The position numbers were made by a program, and so were the translations under genes. 64,000 bases of DNA from Lathyrus oleraceus (lineage: Eukaryota; Streptophyta; Magnoliopsida; Fabales; Fabaceae). Positions 46,715 to 58,306 of the stretch are shown piece by piece (within the stretch, counting starts at the first letter, position 1; the number at the start of each line of letters is the position of its first letter). Below the pieces are notes generated by a model, which did not search any database, was not told where the DNA came from, and saw nothing but the letters and a program-made list of their open reading frames with translations. The stretch spans positions 244,711,068 to 244,775,067 of the forward strand of contig NC_066579.1 of NCBI RefSeq assembly GCF_024323335.1, given 5' to 3'.

Positions 46715-48840
46715 ACGAGCATTGCATGGTTAGGGTTTGGTTTGTGGAAGAAGATGGTTATGTGGCACCCTAATAGCCGTTAGATCCCTTGCTCATGTTT
46801 TAATCATGTCCGTCCAGCCTTTTTTGTCTTCTAGTCACTTAAATGCCTTGCCCAATTGATAAAATGTCACATGGTTTTTTTAAAATAAAATGTTATTTAA
46901 TGTGTGTCACGCCCTGAATAATGATTTTGGACTGGGCTTTGCATATTTCGCTCTCCACACCCCCACGTTTCAGGGCCCATCAATACTAACACACTCCCTT
47001 TTCATTTTCTTTTTTTAATTTTCATTTATTTGCTGTTTTGATTTTAATTATTTTAAAATATTACCTTTGTCCATAAAAATATCAAAAAATATTTTCCATA
47101 TTTCTTAATGTCTTATTTAATTTTATTTGATTTTTATTTTCGTATTTATTTAATATTAATGTTTTATTTTAATTATTTATTCTAAATGGTCCACTTTAAC
47201 ACACATATTTTTATTAATTTTATTTTCATGACTTAGATTTATTTTTAGCTTTTGATTTTTGGGATGAAGGTTGACCACTGTCCTATGGTCAACCTGACCT
47301 TTTCTTGGAATTTTATTTCCCATTTTCAATTTATTTTGGGATTTATTTTTGACCTAGCTTGGTTGGTTGACTTTCGGTTTGACCTTTGTTTTGTTTCAAT
47401 TAATTTATGAACCAATTTTCATTATTTTTAAAATCTTTTTGGGGGATGACGATGTCCTGACCCCACCTTACTTAGTTTAATTTTTCATAATTTTATTGAT
47501 TAATTTTCTATTTATTTGATATTTTTTAAGTTGACTTGGATTTTCAGTTGACTTTGTTATGATTGATGTTTGACTTAGGGATTGCTTATGGCAATTGAAG
47601 AGATCTTTTGATCCTCCCTTGTTCATCTCATATGCCATGTATTAGAGGCCTTTTACCTTGATTTTATTTGGTCCTTACCTCATTTCCTGATTAAATTATT
47701 CAGTGGACCCTTTTGTGCATATTTTCATCTGTCCGATTCATCTGTTATCCGTTACACTTGTTTCTTTCATCCATGCTTAATATTGCTTGATTGTTTGACA
47801 TGTTCATAGTCCCATACATAGTTTAATGCCCCATTATCTCATTCTTTGATTCTTTGATTTGGTTATATACCTGTTTACTTATCTATTGTTTGATAACTGT
47901 TGCCTACTTGTATGATGTATGAGGCATATATTCTTATTGTTTGATTGCCATGAACAATCCCCATTCATAACAAATGTACCCCTCTCCCATGAAATGTATA
48001 ATGTTTATTCTTTCATTCTTTATTCATCTGTTAATACAAGAATTAAAACGAACATCCGATAATCATTTTAAAATAAGATCAAAAGCTCGATCCAACGTCG
48101 AGTAATCATTTTCAAAACTTAACAGAACCAACACGTATTCATCCATCCTTTTGTAAGTCGATTGCTTCATGCATCGCCATTTCTCCTGTAAGTCGATTGC
48201 TTCGCGCATCTCCATCTACCTGTAAGTCGATTGCCTTAGGCATCACCATCTACTTATATCCATGGTTCCTCTCCTTGCTCCATTCGTCGACTCTTGTTCC
48301 GTTTAGGCAGCACCCATTAGGTAGATCCCTTTGTATGATAACATAGGTAGAATTATCTTATTCTTTGCATGCTAACATTAGGTAGATGTTCCCATTTGTA
48401 AATCCTAACACATAGGTCCACATTGCATGACAACTCTAGGGCAGAGTTTCCCCACTTTTAGACCTTCCGTGCATTCTCCGATCTTGTGGCATGTTAATCC
48501 GTTCTATTTCAAAGAGGTAACTGCCTAAGACTCGATTCAGCGAGCTGCGACACCTACTGCTAGGACGTTGAACACATTGCCCCTTTTCCTTTGACACAGT
48601 TGGTGTCCTCTTTTGTAAGTCCATGTTCAGATGGCAATCCTTAACCCCTAGTTAGTCGAACTACGACAACTCTGATTCTCATGTTCAGATGAGATACGTA
48701 GGCACGAGACGCGATGTCTTGCCGAGTTTTTGACTGACGACTAACAACTAATCCTTGTTTGCTTTCGCCCTTGTTGCGATTCTTTTCTCTCGCCCTCGTT
48801 GCTATCGAGACATTCCCTTTCTCTTGCCCTGTAGGTTTTC
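46712..48840 (+). repeat. 3' LTR of the Tat element, right part
   Basis: 46712-48410 matches 21118-22816 of the 5' LTR at high identity. From 48411 it continues with sequence not in the 5' copy, then a hairpin block (48653-48721) equivalent to the second module of the solo LTR. The expected GTTGCGACA terminus is not found; the end near 48840 is a guess. Confidence 0.75.
48653..48721 (+). other. Three-hairpin module in the Tat 3' LTR
   Basis: TAGT-cga-ACTA (48653-48663), TCTCAT-gttcag-ATGAGA (48677-48694) and CGAGAC-gcgat-GTCTTG (48705-48721, one G-T pair). Stem sequences differ from the module at 22843 but the arrangement is the same. Confidence 0.7.
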
Positions 48841-48844
48841 GTGG

Positions 48845-49660
48845 CATTGGCAATTATATTAAATCACATATTTAACATAATAAGCAGTGAGCGGTATGTA
48901 GCAACACATCACTACTACTCAAGACACGAAAATGTCATGTGATCTGACAAATCCTTTTGTGATAATACTTATGTGTATAATTACCCTTTTACCCTTATGT
49001 CTATATTGAACACAAGGCATAGACTGTGTCATCCTTGTCCAGTTCAATATTGGGCTCGTAGACATTTATCTTGTTACGCAGGATGGGCAAATTCCATCTA
49101 GGTCACTCATGTCCCTCAACATGCTTCGTGGAGTACCCATCAACTATCTTTATGGTCATCCAGTTACGGACAATGTTTGATCAGCAATAAGGCACTCGAC
49201 TCTACATCTAGGGTACATAGTGGTTTCAGGTCAAATGGTGGTATACACCATTATCACCATGAGACTAACTTATGACACTTAGCATAACATTCTATATAGT
49301 ATTCTCATAGCGGGTCAATCCAGTATAAATATTACTCTCAATATTCATACTTATGTTTAAGACTTGATAACTCCTTATCCATGATCCATGAGATGTGATC
49401 ATCAGTCTATATACATAATAGTCTTAATGCTTTAATGTTATCCCACTTCACAACAAAGCTCGATATGGATACTTTAAGAATAGTGTCCTTATGTTTAATG
49501 GGATCTCATGATTAAGTCACACTTGATACATTAAACGGACTAACTATTCTAGGGACTTTATTAAACAAATATAATAAAGAAAAAGCCTTTTATTTTTAAT
49601 AAATAATTCGATACAAGTACCAAAAGTATTGGCCTCTAAGGCTTACACCAATAAGAGGGA
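48845..49660. repeat. High-copy LTR-like repeat, boundaries unresolved
   Basis: Unique-looking sequence without a frame longer than about 60 codons. Its style (ending GGCCTCTAAGGCTTACACCA, which reversed reads TGGTGTAAGCC) suggests a reverse-oriented LTR, probably copia. I recall similar sequence as very common in legume genomes. No target duplication was found. Confidence 0.4.
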
Positions 49661-51073
49661 GACAAGTATCTAACTCTTGGCTAAGTACGTCCAACAATCA
49701 GAATACTCGAGAGTTAAGAGGACAGTGGCATCCTAACCACCATTTTTCTCTCTTAAGAGCATTGGATTGAACTTGTTTTATTGTTAGATTTTTTGAGGAG
49801 GAAGTCAAGAATCGGAGCCTCAAGCTAGGTACGACCGACAACCCATGTACTTGAATGCTGTGTACAAGCACGTACACCCCATTTTTGTATTCCTAGTTTA
49901 TTGAGAATTTTTTTTGAACAGGGCACTTGGAGTTGGATCGACTGTTTTGGATTTATTATGAAAATATGTGTGTGAAGAGTGGAGATAGAGATAGACTAAG
50001 ATAGATTGAAAAGTTGAGAGGAGAATGGAGAATTATATGGATAAGAGACACTTGACGTTGGATCAAGTACTCGTATTACTTTTGTGAGTTTTATTTGGAA
50101 AACACTTGACGTTGGATCAAGTGTGCTTTTTGTCTTTTGAAAAGCGTCTTTTTATAATTTGAATTTATCTTTTTAGTTAGCATGCATTGAAAACATTAAA
50201 GGAAATGTAAACCTAAGCTATTACACTTTCATGGGAAGGGAGGACATATGACCCATAATGGGGGGATGAAACCATATAGTACGAAAGGAAAGGGATGGAG
50301 ATTAACAAGTTACAAATCAAGCACCATGCCTAAAACAATCAAGTGGCATGGTGTCCTAAAAAAAGCAAATGAATGATTAAAGATCATAATAGGATGGTAA
50401 CTTGGATCCATACTTGAAGTCTCAAAGGCATGTAATCACACAAACACATGGAGTTAGTATGAAATCAAATCAAATGAATAAAATGGAACATATTAAATGA
50501 CAATGCTAATTCAAATAGCAATGGATCATGAACTCTTAAAGGATAATTATTCAGAAGATCATGGCAAACAAAATAGACATACACAAGGCATATATCACAT
50601 AAATTGAAATGGAATTTTCAATTTATAAAATGATAACCACAATCTAAATGAAAAAAAATTAATATTAAAATTTAATGATCACAAAATCAAATGAACATGT
50701 CATACATGAATATGGATCAAATTAGAAAAATGTAATTAATCATAAATTAATATCAAGATCAATACAATTTTAACCTAAACATGAATTAGGTGAAATATTT
50801 TCATGGCAATTAATCATGGATTAATGTGGCAAACAAAATCAACAATTAAATGGGCTAAACATCAACAGTTAAAAAAGTGATTAAAGAAATCAATAATAAA
50901 TCTAATGACTAATCAATTAACCATGTTAACATTCATCATTTTTTATTACGAACATATTGACAAAATGGTAGTATACCTACATGGCAAAAAATGTTGAAAA
51001 AAATGTCAAGAATCAAATAGCAACAAAATTGGCAAATAGGGGGTTCATGGTCTGAAATAGAGTGCAAGAACAG
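49661..51073. other. Non-coding repeat-derived DNA left of the SIRE insertion
   Basis: No gene. 49690-49745 resembles 17190-17250 (the CAACAATC..GAATAC block and GCATCCTAACCAC), so it is probably another piece of the reverse LTR family at 16535. Three hairpin-like units around GTTGGATC occur at 49923-50125. The stretch 50200-51073 is AT-rich with nothing recognisable. Confidence 0.5.
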
Positions 51074-52033
51074 TGTTGGTTCTAAGTGTTGGCGGCAATT
51101 TTGGTAAAACCAAGAGTGTTCACAAGTTGTCACATGTGTTGTCTTAACATAAGATATCATGTACCTGCTAGATGTTTAAAATGTGATTATGCAGGATTTT
51201 ACTGAGATGTCAGACCCGATGTCATGACATCTGTATACAGAACATTCAGTATGAATGTTATGTATTATGTGATTGCGTTTTTAATGGAAATATATGTATG
51301 ATTGATGAGATGATTGAACACACTATCAATCAGTAATTACAACGAGATTAACTTATTTTCCAAAGAGATCTAATCAACTGTCATGAGAAGATATGAATGG
51401 AAAATAGTTTTAGGGTTTTATGATGTCCAAGCCCAGCCAAATGCTTCTATAAAAAGGACATGGAAAACCTGATTTGATACACAAGAAATAACGAATGAAA
51501 TATTGAGAGAGAATAAGGGTTTAAGTATTGTGTGGTCGTGTGAATTGTAAGCCATTCAATTCATCCATAGATGATTGAATTGGTCTGATTTTTGAGTTGT
51601 AATTTGTCACTCTAAGCTTTGAAGCATGAGTGTGTGTCTACTTTATTGAAGATTTTAAGTAAGATCAAGTGTGTGTCTTTGAAGAGTGTCTTCTTTTCAT
51701 TGTAATTCGTATTTAATATCACTGTTGTGATTGAGGGGGAGTGAGTAGGGTCTCATATCTAAGAGTTCTTAGGTAGAAGTCACACGGGTAGAGATTAGGT
51801 GAAAAGACTGTAACTTGAAGTTGTTTACTGAGAGTCTTTGAACTGATTCTATTTAAGTGGATTTCCTTTCTGGCTTGGTAGCCTTCAGACGTAGGTGAGT
51901 TTGCGCTGATTTGGGTTAACAATTGCTTGTGTCTCTTGCATTACTGTTCTTTATCTTTTATCCTGTTTGTATTGTTCAGATATTAGTGTCGTGACATTAC
52001 CTTCGACATCTCATATCTGATACCGGAATTTCA
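51074..52033 (+). repeat. 5' LTR of SIRE element
   Basis: From TGTTGGTTCTAAG to GGAATTTCA, 960 bp. A TATAAAAAGG box at about 51451 is a plausible promoter. No coding content. Confidence 0.95.
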
Positions 52034-52034
52034 A

Positions 52035-52047
52035 TTGATATCAGAGC
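52035..52047 (+). promoter_or_regulatory. SIRE primer binding site
   Basis: TTGATATCAGAGC follows the LTR end and resembles the initiator-tRNA-Met PBS (TGGTATCAGAGC) usual in copia elements, with two differences. Confidence 0.75.
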
Positions 52048-52112
52048 AGGCATCCTGCTTTGGTTCTTGGTGAGATCTAGGGACGTTACTTTCTAGTACT
52101 AAGGAGAGAGAT

Positions 52113-54116
52113 GGAGGATCTGTTCACAGACCACCTATTCTGGATGGATCCAACTACGACTACTGGAAACCTCGAATGGTAGCCTTCCTAAAATCTCTGG
52201 ATAATAAGGCTTGGAAGGCTATTTTAACAGGTTGGGAACATCCATTTATTACTAAGGATGGAGAAGCTACTACTGATAAGAAGGCTGAAGAACAATGGAC
52301 CAAGGAGGAGGAGGATCTAGCCATTGGGAACTCTAAAGCATTGAATGCTATATTCAATGGAGTAGATAAGAATATCATAAGATTGGTGAACAACTGTGAG
52401 GTGGCTAAAGATGCTTGGGACATTCTCAAAACCACTCATGAAGGCACCTCTAGAGTGAAGATGTTTAGACTGCAACTGCTCACTACCAAGTTTGAAAATT
52501 TAAGGATGAGAGAAGATGAAAATATTCATGAATTTCATATGAATATGCTTGAAATTGCTAATGCCTCAGGAGCCCTGGGTGAGAAGATCTCAGATGAAAA
52601 ATTAGTGAGGAAAATACTCAGGTCACTCCCTAAGAGATTTTCCATGAAAGTGACAGACATAGAAGAGTCTCAAGACATTTCCAATATGAGAGTTGATGAG
52701 CTAATTGGATCCCTCCAAACATTTGAGATGGGAATGTGTGATGGATCTGAAAAGAAAGTCAAAAGCATAGCCTTCATGTCAAACACTGAGGAGAAAGAGG
52801 AGGAAAGTGGTCAAGATATTGATGAAGATCTGGCAAATGATGTAGCAATGCTGGGAAGACAGTTCAACAAACTTCTGAAAAAGATGGATGTAAGATCTAA
52901 GGCTAATGTCAAGAACATCTCATCTGACATCATTAAATCCAACAATGCTGGAAGAAGAACAAGGTCAGATGAAAAGCCCAAAGAAGGAAAAGGAGTTCAG
53001 TGCCATGAATGTGATGGGTATGGACACATTAGAACTGAATGTGGAACCTACCTCAAGAAACAGAAGAGGAGTCTTGCTGCCACTTGGTCTGATGAAAGTG
53101 AAACAGAAGAGTCTGAAAATCTTGTGACTGCCTTGACTAGAAGATGGGGTTCTGATGAAGACTCAAGTGATGATGAAGTAACCTTTGAAGAGTTGGCCAC
53201 TACCTACAGAAAGTTGTGTCACAGAAGTGCAGAAATGTGTGAACAAGTTGAAAGCCAGAAGAAGGTGATAACACAACTGGAGAATGAGAAGGTAAAACAC
53301 TTGGAAACCATCTCTAAATTAAAAACTGAAGCAATGTTTCTGAATTCCAAACTAGATGAGATGACAAAGTATGTCAGGATGCTAAACAATGGATCTAACA
53401 CCTTAAACAAAATTCTCCAGACTGGACAAATGGCAGGAGACAAATCTGGCATTGGGCTCAATGAATCTAAACTTGAGTGCAGTCACATTGGTGGCAAACC
53501 TAAATCCAAACCTAAGTGCAGCCATACTGGTAGCAAACCAGAGATGTCACATCATATGTCACAACATCATAAAGGGAGACAGCAGAAAGGGAAACACCAA
53601 AGATGGAGATGTCATTACTGTGGAAAATTTGGCCACATAAAACCTTTATGCTATAAGCTGTATGGCTATCCTAGTCCTGCTCATCATCAACCTAGACCCA
53701 AACATCTCAGACCTGTCAACAAAAAGCAATGGGTTCTTAGGACTGATGTTACAAGTCTGATAACTCACACTTCCTTCAGAGTTTCAGCCAAAGAAGATTG
53801 GTATTTTGACAGTGGGTGCTCCAGACACATGACTGGAAACAAAAACCTACTAACTGGCCTTCATCCTCATGCCATCAGATATGTAACCTTTGGTGATGGA
53901 GCAAAGGGTGAAATCAAGGGGATTGGTAAGCTTGATTTCCCTGGAGTTCCTGACCTTGACAATGTCCTACTTGTTAATGGATTGACTGCAAATCTAATAA
54001 GCATCAGTCAACTGTGTGACCAAGGTCTAAATGTAAACTTCACTAAAACTGAATGTCTAATTACTAACAAAGAAAATGAAGTGATCATGAAAGGAATGTC
54101 AAGTTATCAAAATTAG
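52113..54116 (+). pseudogene. SIRE gag-protease
   Basis: The reading frame is open from 52113 (GGSVHRPPILDG) and its first in-frame ATG is 52176; the ATG at 52111 is in another frame, so the true start seems lost by a small indel. Gag has the copia core (KALNAIFNGV, VAKDAWDILKTTHEG, LTTKFENLRM). Two zinc knuckles of the C-x2-C-x4-H-x4-C type are present: CHECDGYGHIRTEC near 53003 and CHYCGKFGHIKPLC near 53611. Protease follows with DSGCSRHMTG near 53808. The frame ends at TAG 54114-54116 at a deletion junction with integrase. Confidence 0.9.
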
Positions 54117-56367
54117 AAGTGATCATGGGAAGGAATTTGAGAACAACAAATTTGCTGAATTCTGTTCTTCAGAAGGAATTCATCATGAGTTCTCATCTCC
54201 CATTACTCCCCAGCAAAATGGTGTGGTGGGAAGGAAAAATAGAACCCTTCAAGAATCAGCCAAAGCTATGATTCATGCTAAGAAATTGCCCTACCACTTT
54301 TGGGCTGAAGCTATGAACACAACCTGCTATATTCACAACAGTGTGACCTTGAAAAATGGGACTCCTACTACCTTATATGAAGTCTGGAAAGGGAGAAGAC
54401 CTACAGTCAAATACTTCCATGTGTTTGGTAGTAAATTCTATATCTTCCCTGATCATGAACAAAGAAGGAAGATAGATCCCAAAAGTGATGAAGGAATATT
54501 TTTGGGCTACTCAACAAATAGCAGAGCATATAGAGTCTTTAATTCCAGAACAAAAGTAATGATGGAATCTATCAATGTTGTAGTTGATCACCAACAGACT
54601 GATGTCACAGACGATGTTGAGACATCTCTGAATGATCCCCCAGCTGATTTCTCAGACAAAAATAAGGAGAGTGAACCTCCTCAAGCTGAACCCGAAGATG
54701 ACAAAATCAACAAGGGACCCTCCATCAGAATTCAGAAGGATCATCCCAAAGATCTCATTATAGGAGATCCAAATAAAGGGGTCACAACTAGATCAAGGGA
54801 AATGGTCTCACATGGCTGCTTTATGTCCAAGATTGAGCCTAGGAATGTCAAGGAAGCCTTGACTGATGAGTTCTGGATCAATGCCATGCAGGAGGAGTTA
54901 GGTCAATTCAAGAGGAATGAAGTATGGGAACTGGTTCCTAGACCTGAAGGAATAAATGTCATAGGTACAAAGTGGGTGTATAAGAATAAATCTGAGGAAC
55001 AAGGGGTGGTTACTAAAAACATAGCAAGATTAGTAGCACAAGGATATACTCAAGTTGAAGGAGTGGATTTTGATGAAACATTTTCCCCTGTAGCTCACCT
55101 TGAGTCCATTCGACTATTGCTTGGAGTGGCATGTATTCTGAAGTTCAAACTGTTCCAAATGGATGTAAAAAATGCCTTCTTAAGTGGCTACTTAAATGAG
55201 GAAGTATATGTTGAACAACCTAAATGATTCACAGATCTAAATCTTCCAAAGCATGTGTACAGATTGAAGAAATCCCTATATGGATTGAAACAAGCTCACA
55301 GGGCTTGGTATGAGAGACTCACAGTGTTCCTCACTAACAATGGATACAGGAAGGGAGGTATTGACAAGACCCTATTTGTTAAGAATGAAGGAGGAAAACT
55401 CATGGTGGGTCAAATATATATGGATGATATTGTGTTTGGTGGGATGTCAGATCAGATGGTCGAACATTTTGTTAGACAAATGCAGTCTGAGTTTGAGATG
55501 AGCCTTGTTGGAGAGCTGACCTATTTTCTTGGGCTACAAGTCAAGCAGATGGAAGATTCTATCTTTCTGTCTGAAAGTAAATATGCCAAAAACATTGTTA
55601 AGAAGTTTGGCATGGAAAATGCAAGTCATAAAAGAACACCTGCTCCTACACATTTGAAAGTCTCCAAAGATGAAAATGGTGTTAGTGTAGATCAAAGTCT
55701 ATACAGAAGCATGATAGGAAGCTTGTTATATCTCACAGCAAGCAGACCTGACATTGCATTTGCTATAGGTGTTTATGCTAGATATCAAGCTGAACCAAAA
55801 GTCAGTCACATAAACCAAGTGAAGAGGATACTGAAATATGTCAATGGCACCAGTGACTATGGGATGTTATATACTCATGGATCTGGATCTATGCTGACTG
55901 GTTACTGTGATGCTGACTGGGCTGGAAGTGCTGATGATAGGAAAAGCACATCAGGAGGATGCTTCTTCTCAGGGAACAACCTGATATCATGGTTTAGTAA
56001 GAAACAAAATTGTGTGTCCTTATCCACTGCTGAAGCTGAATACATAACAGATGGGAGTAGTTGCTCTCAACTGGTTTGGATGAAACAAATGTTGACTGAA
56101 TACAATGTCACACAAGATGTCATGACATTGTACTATGACAACCTGAGTGCTATAAGTATTTCTAAGAATCCTATTCAGCACAGTAGGACAAAGCACATTA
56201 ATATTCGCCATCACTTTATTAGAGAACTTGTGGAAGAGATAATCATAGCACTGGAGCATGTTACTACTGAAACGCAATTAGCTCACATATTTACAAAGGC
56301 TTTGGATGCTAATCAGTTTGAATGTTTAAGAGGGAAATTGGGGATTTGTATCAATGAGAATTTATAG
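54106..56367 (+). pseudogene. SIRE integrase remnant, RT and RNase H
   Basis: Starting in a different frame from gag-pro, the text enters integrase at RSDHGKEF (second catalytic Asp). The zinc finger and first Asp are deleted. The position of the catalytic Glu reads Gly (GVVGRKNRTLQ). RT follows with GTKWVYKNK, ARLVAQGYTQ, FQMDVKNAFLSG, then an in-frame TGA at 55225-55227, SLYGLKQAHRAWY and the active site YMDD near 55419. RNase H shows YCDADWAGS, LSTAEAEYI and YYDNLSAI, ending at 56367. Integrase cannot be active; RT is interrupted by the stop. Confidence 0.93.
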
Positions 56368-56520
56368 CAATTTATTTGGAGTGGAAAAGGTAATAAAAAT
56401 ATTGAAACTACCATCTTTAGCATTCCCACACACTACCTCAGTTCAACCACTTCCATCTTCATCAAACTTTATCGACCATCTCTGCAAGGGCAACAATTCC
56501 TTTTTCAAAAGCTCAACAAG

Positions 56521-58306
56521 ATGTCACAACATCCTTCATCTTCTGGTTCCAAACCTATGCACAAAGCAAGAACACCATCCATGGATTTTCTGCATGAAGA
56601 CATTTTGGAAGTGATACCTTTATCAGTTATCCCAGGCGACGCCCCTGGTCCTTCCTCCACTGTAGATCATACTCAAGGTAACAACTTTGATAACCCTACC
56701 TCTAAAGATGACATGCATCATATTGATCGTGTCATTAGAAACTTGGTCACGAGGATCCTAAATGAAGGACACTCAGTCAAGGGATTTTCCTCTGTCTAGA
56801 AGGTACCCCTCACCTGAGGTGGAACCTCAAAATGAGAAAGATGATGATTCATCTAGGTCAGAGAAAGATATTGCTGCAGAAGGACTATGTTCTTTAGGGA
56901 AAACCTTGCCCAGAAAGAAACCTGTAGAGGCTTCTTAGAAGCATGCCTCTGGTAAGAAGGTGATTGACTTGGAAGAAGAAAGCTCAGATGATGAAGATGA
57001 CACCTTGCTTCATCACTTGGAGCCAAGGGTTGCTAAGAGAATAAAGACCAGGAAGGGGAGGTCTGTGGCTGAGATGATGACAACCTGAACTAGTAAGAAG
57101 GCTACTGTTGTAGGTCCTTCAAAATCATGGAGCAAAGTGGAGGTCAAGAAGAGAAAGGTCAGAGAAAGTTCTGATTCAGAGGATGATGTTGAAGATGATG
57201 TCCCATACATCTCTCCTGTCAAAAAGCAAACTGTTAGAAAATCTCCTGATAAGGTTGCAGTTGTGCATTTGGATAACATTTCCTTCCATCTGGAAGATGG
57301 TGCAGCCAAGTGGAAATTTGTAATACATAGGAGAGTTGTTGTGGAAAGAGAACTAGGGAAGGATGCTGTGGAAGTTAAGGAGGTTATGGAGTTGATCAAG
57401 TCTGCTGGTTTGATGAAAATAGTTAGTGGGTTACCCCAATGTTTTTAAGGTCTGGTGAAGGAGTTTGTGGTAAACATCACTGAGGATATTGCTGACAAGA
57501 ACAACAAAGAATTTTGCAAGGTGTTTGTGAGAGGAAGGTGTGTAATGTTCTCCCGAAATGTGATCAATATGTTCCTAGGAAGAGGAACAAAAGGAGCTGT
57601 TGAATTAGAGGCCACAGACAATGAAGTCTGTAGGAAAATCACTGTTGGTCAAGTCAAGGAATGGCCAAGCAAAAAACATCTCTCCGCTGGCAAATTAACT
57701 GTGAAATATGCTATCTTGCATAAGATAGGGTCAGCCAATTGGGTGCCAACAAACCACATCTCAACAATCTCCAATGCTCTTGGAAGAATAATATATGCTA
57801 TTGGAACCAAGCTCAACTTTGATTATGGAAGGTTCATGTTTGAACAGATTGTTAAACATGCTTCCACAAATGCAGTGAAGCTACCAATTGCTTTTCCCTC
57901 AATAATTTGTGGGATAATTCTAAGCCAGCAACCTAGTATTTTAACCACAAGTGATATCCCCAGTAGAAGAAAGCCTCCATTGTCAGTTCATTATAAGTTA
58001 TTTGAAGGCAGTCATGTCAATGACATTGTCATGACATCTGTGATGAAGAAGCCAACCTCTCAAGGTGGCCTAATTGCTGAATTGAAAGAGAACTGTAAGG
58101 AATTGGAGACTGGGATTAGGGTGGCTAAGGCTAGAAAAGAAGATCTAGAGGTTCTAATTAGTAGCTTGGATCAAGGAGAGATGGATAATGTTGGTGAAGC
58201 CAAGGAAACAGATGCCCACACCTCAAGTGCGAGGTCTGAATCTCAAGATCAATCTAGTGGCAGTTCTGGATCTGAAGGTGATGAAGATGCTACCTCCTCA
58301 GACTGA
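56521..58306 (+). pseudogene. SIRE env-like / putative plant transposon protein ORF, degenerate
   Basis: A frame from ATG 56521 shifts at about 56797 into a second frame that carries stops TAG 56936-56938, TGA 57086-57088 and TAA 57446-57448, then runs open to 58306. The acidic Ser-rich N-terminal part is followed by a folded-looking core (RCVMFSRNVINMFLGRG, KITVGQVKEWPS, NWVPTNHISTISNALG, LNFDYGRFMFEQI), a short coiled coil and a Ser/Asp-rich tail. The location after pol matches the env-like ORF of SIRE elements; the core resembles the family named putative plant transposon protein. No membrane segment is obvious in the core. Function unknown. Confidence 0.75.

Larger units (their letters stand above)
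17297..48840 (+). mobile_element. Tat-lineage Ty3/gypsy element (host of the nest), + strand
   Basis: Both LTRs start with TGTAATACCCCAAAATTT (17297 and 32403) and share the following sequence closely. Between them lie a PBS (23211), gag, a probable intron, pol and a polypurine tract (32391-32402). The archaeal-type second RNase H before integrase places it in the Tat lineage. The 5' LTR is interrupted by a solo LTR, and the 3' LTR by a reverse Ogre element. The 3' LTR does not reach the expected terminus: similarity to the 5' LTR is clear to 48410 and only partial after that. It lacks the extra ORF1 of Ogre and a recognisable protease. The right boundary is approximate. Confidence 0.75.

Noticed and set aside
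49923..49945. GTTGG as the right target duplication of the Tat element (left flank GTTGG at 17292-17296)
   Set aside because: The preceding bases are not an LTR end, and GTTGG recurs in nearby repeat units, so the match is not informative.
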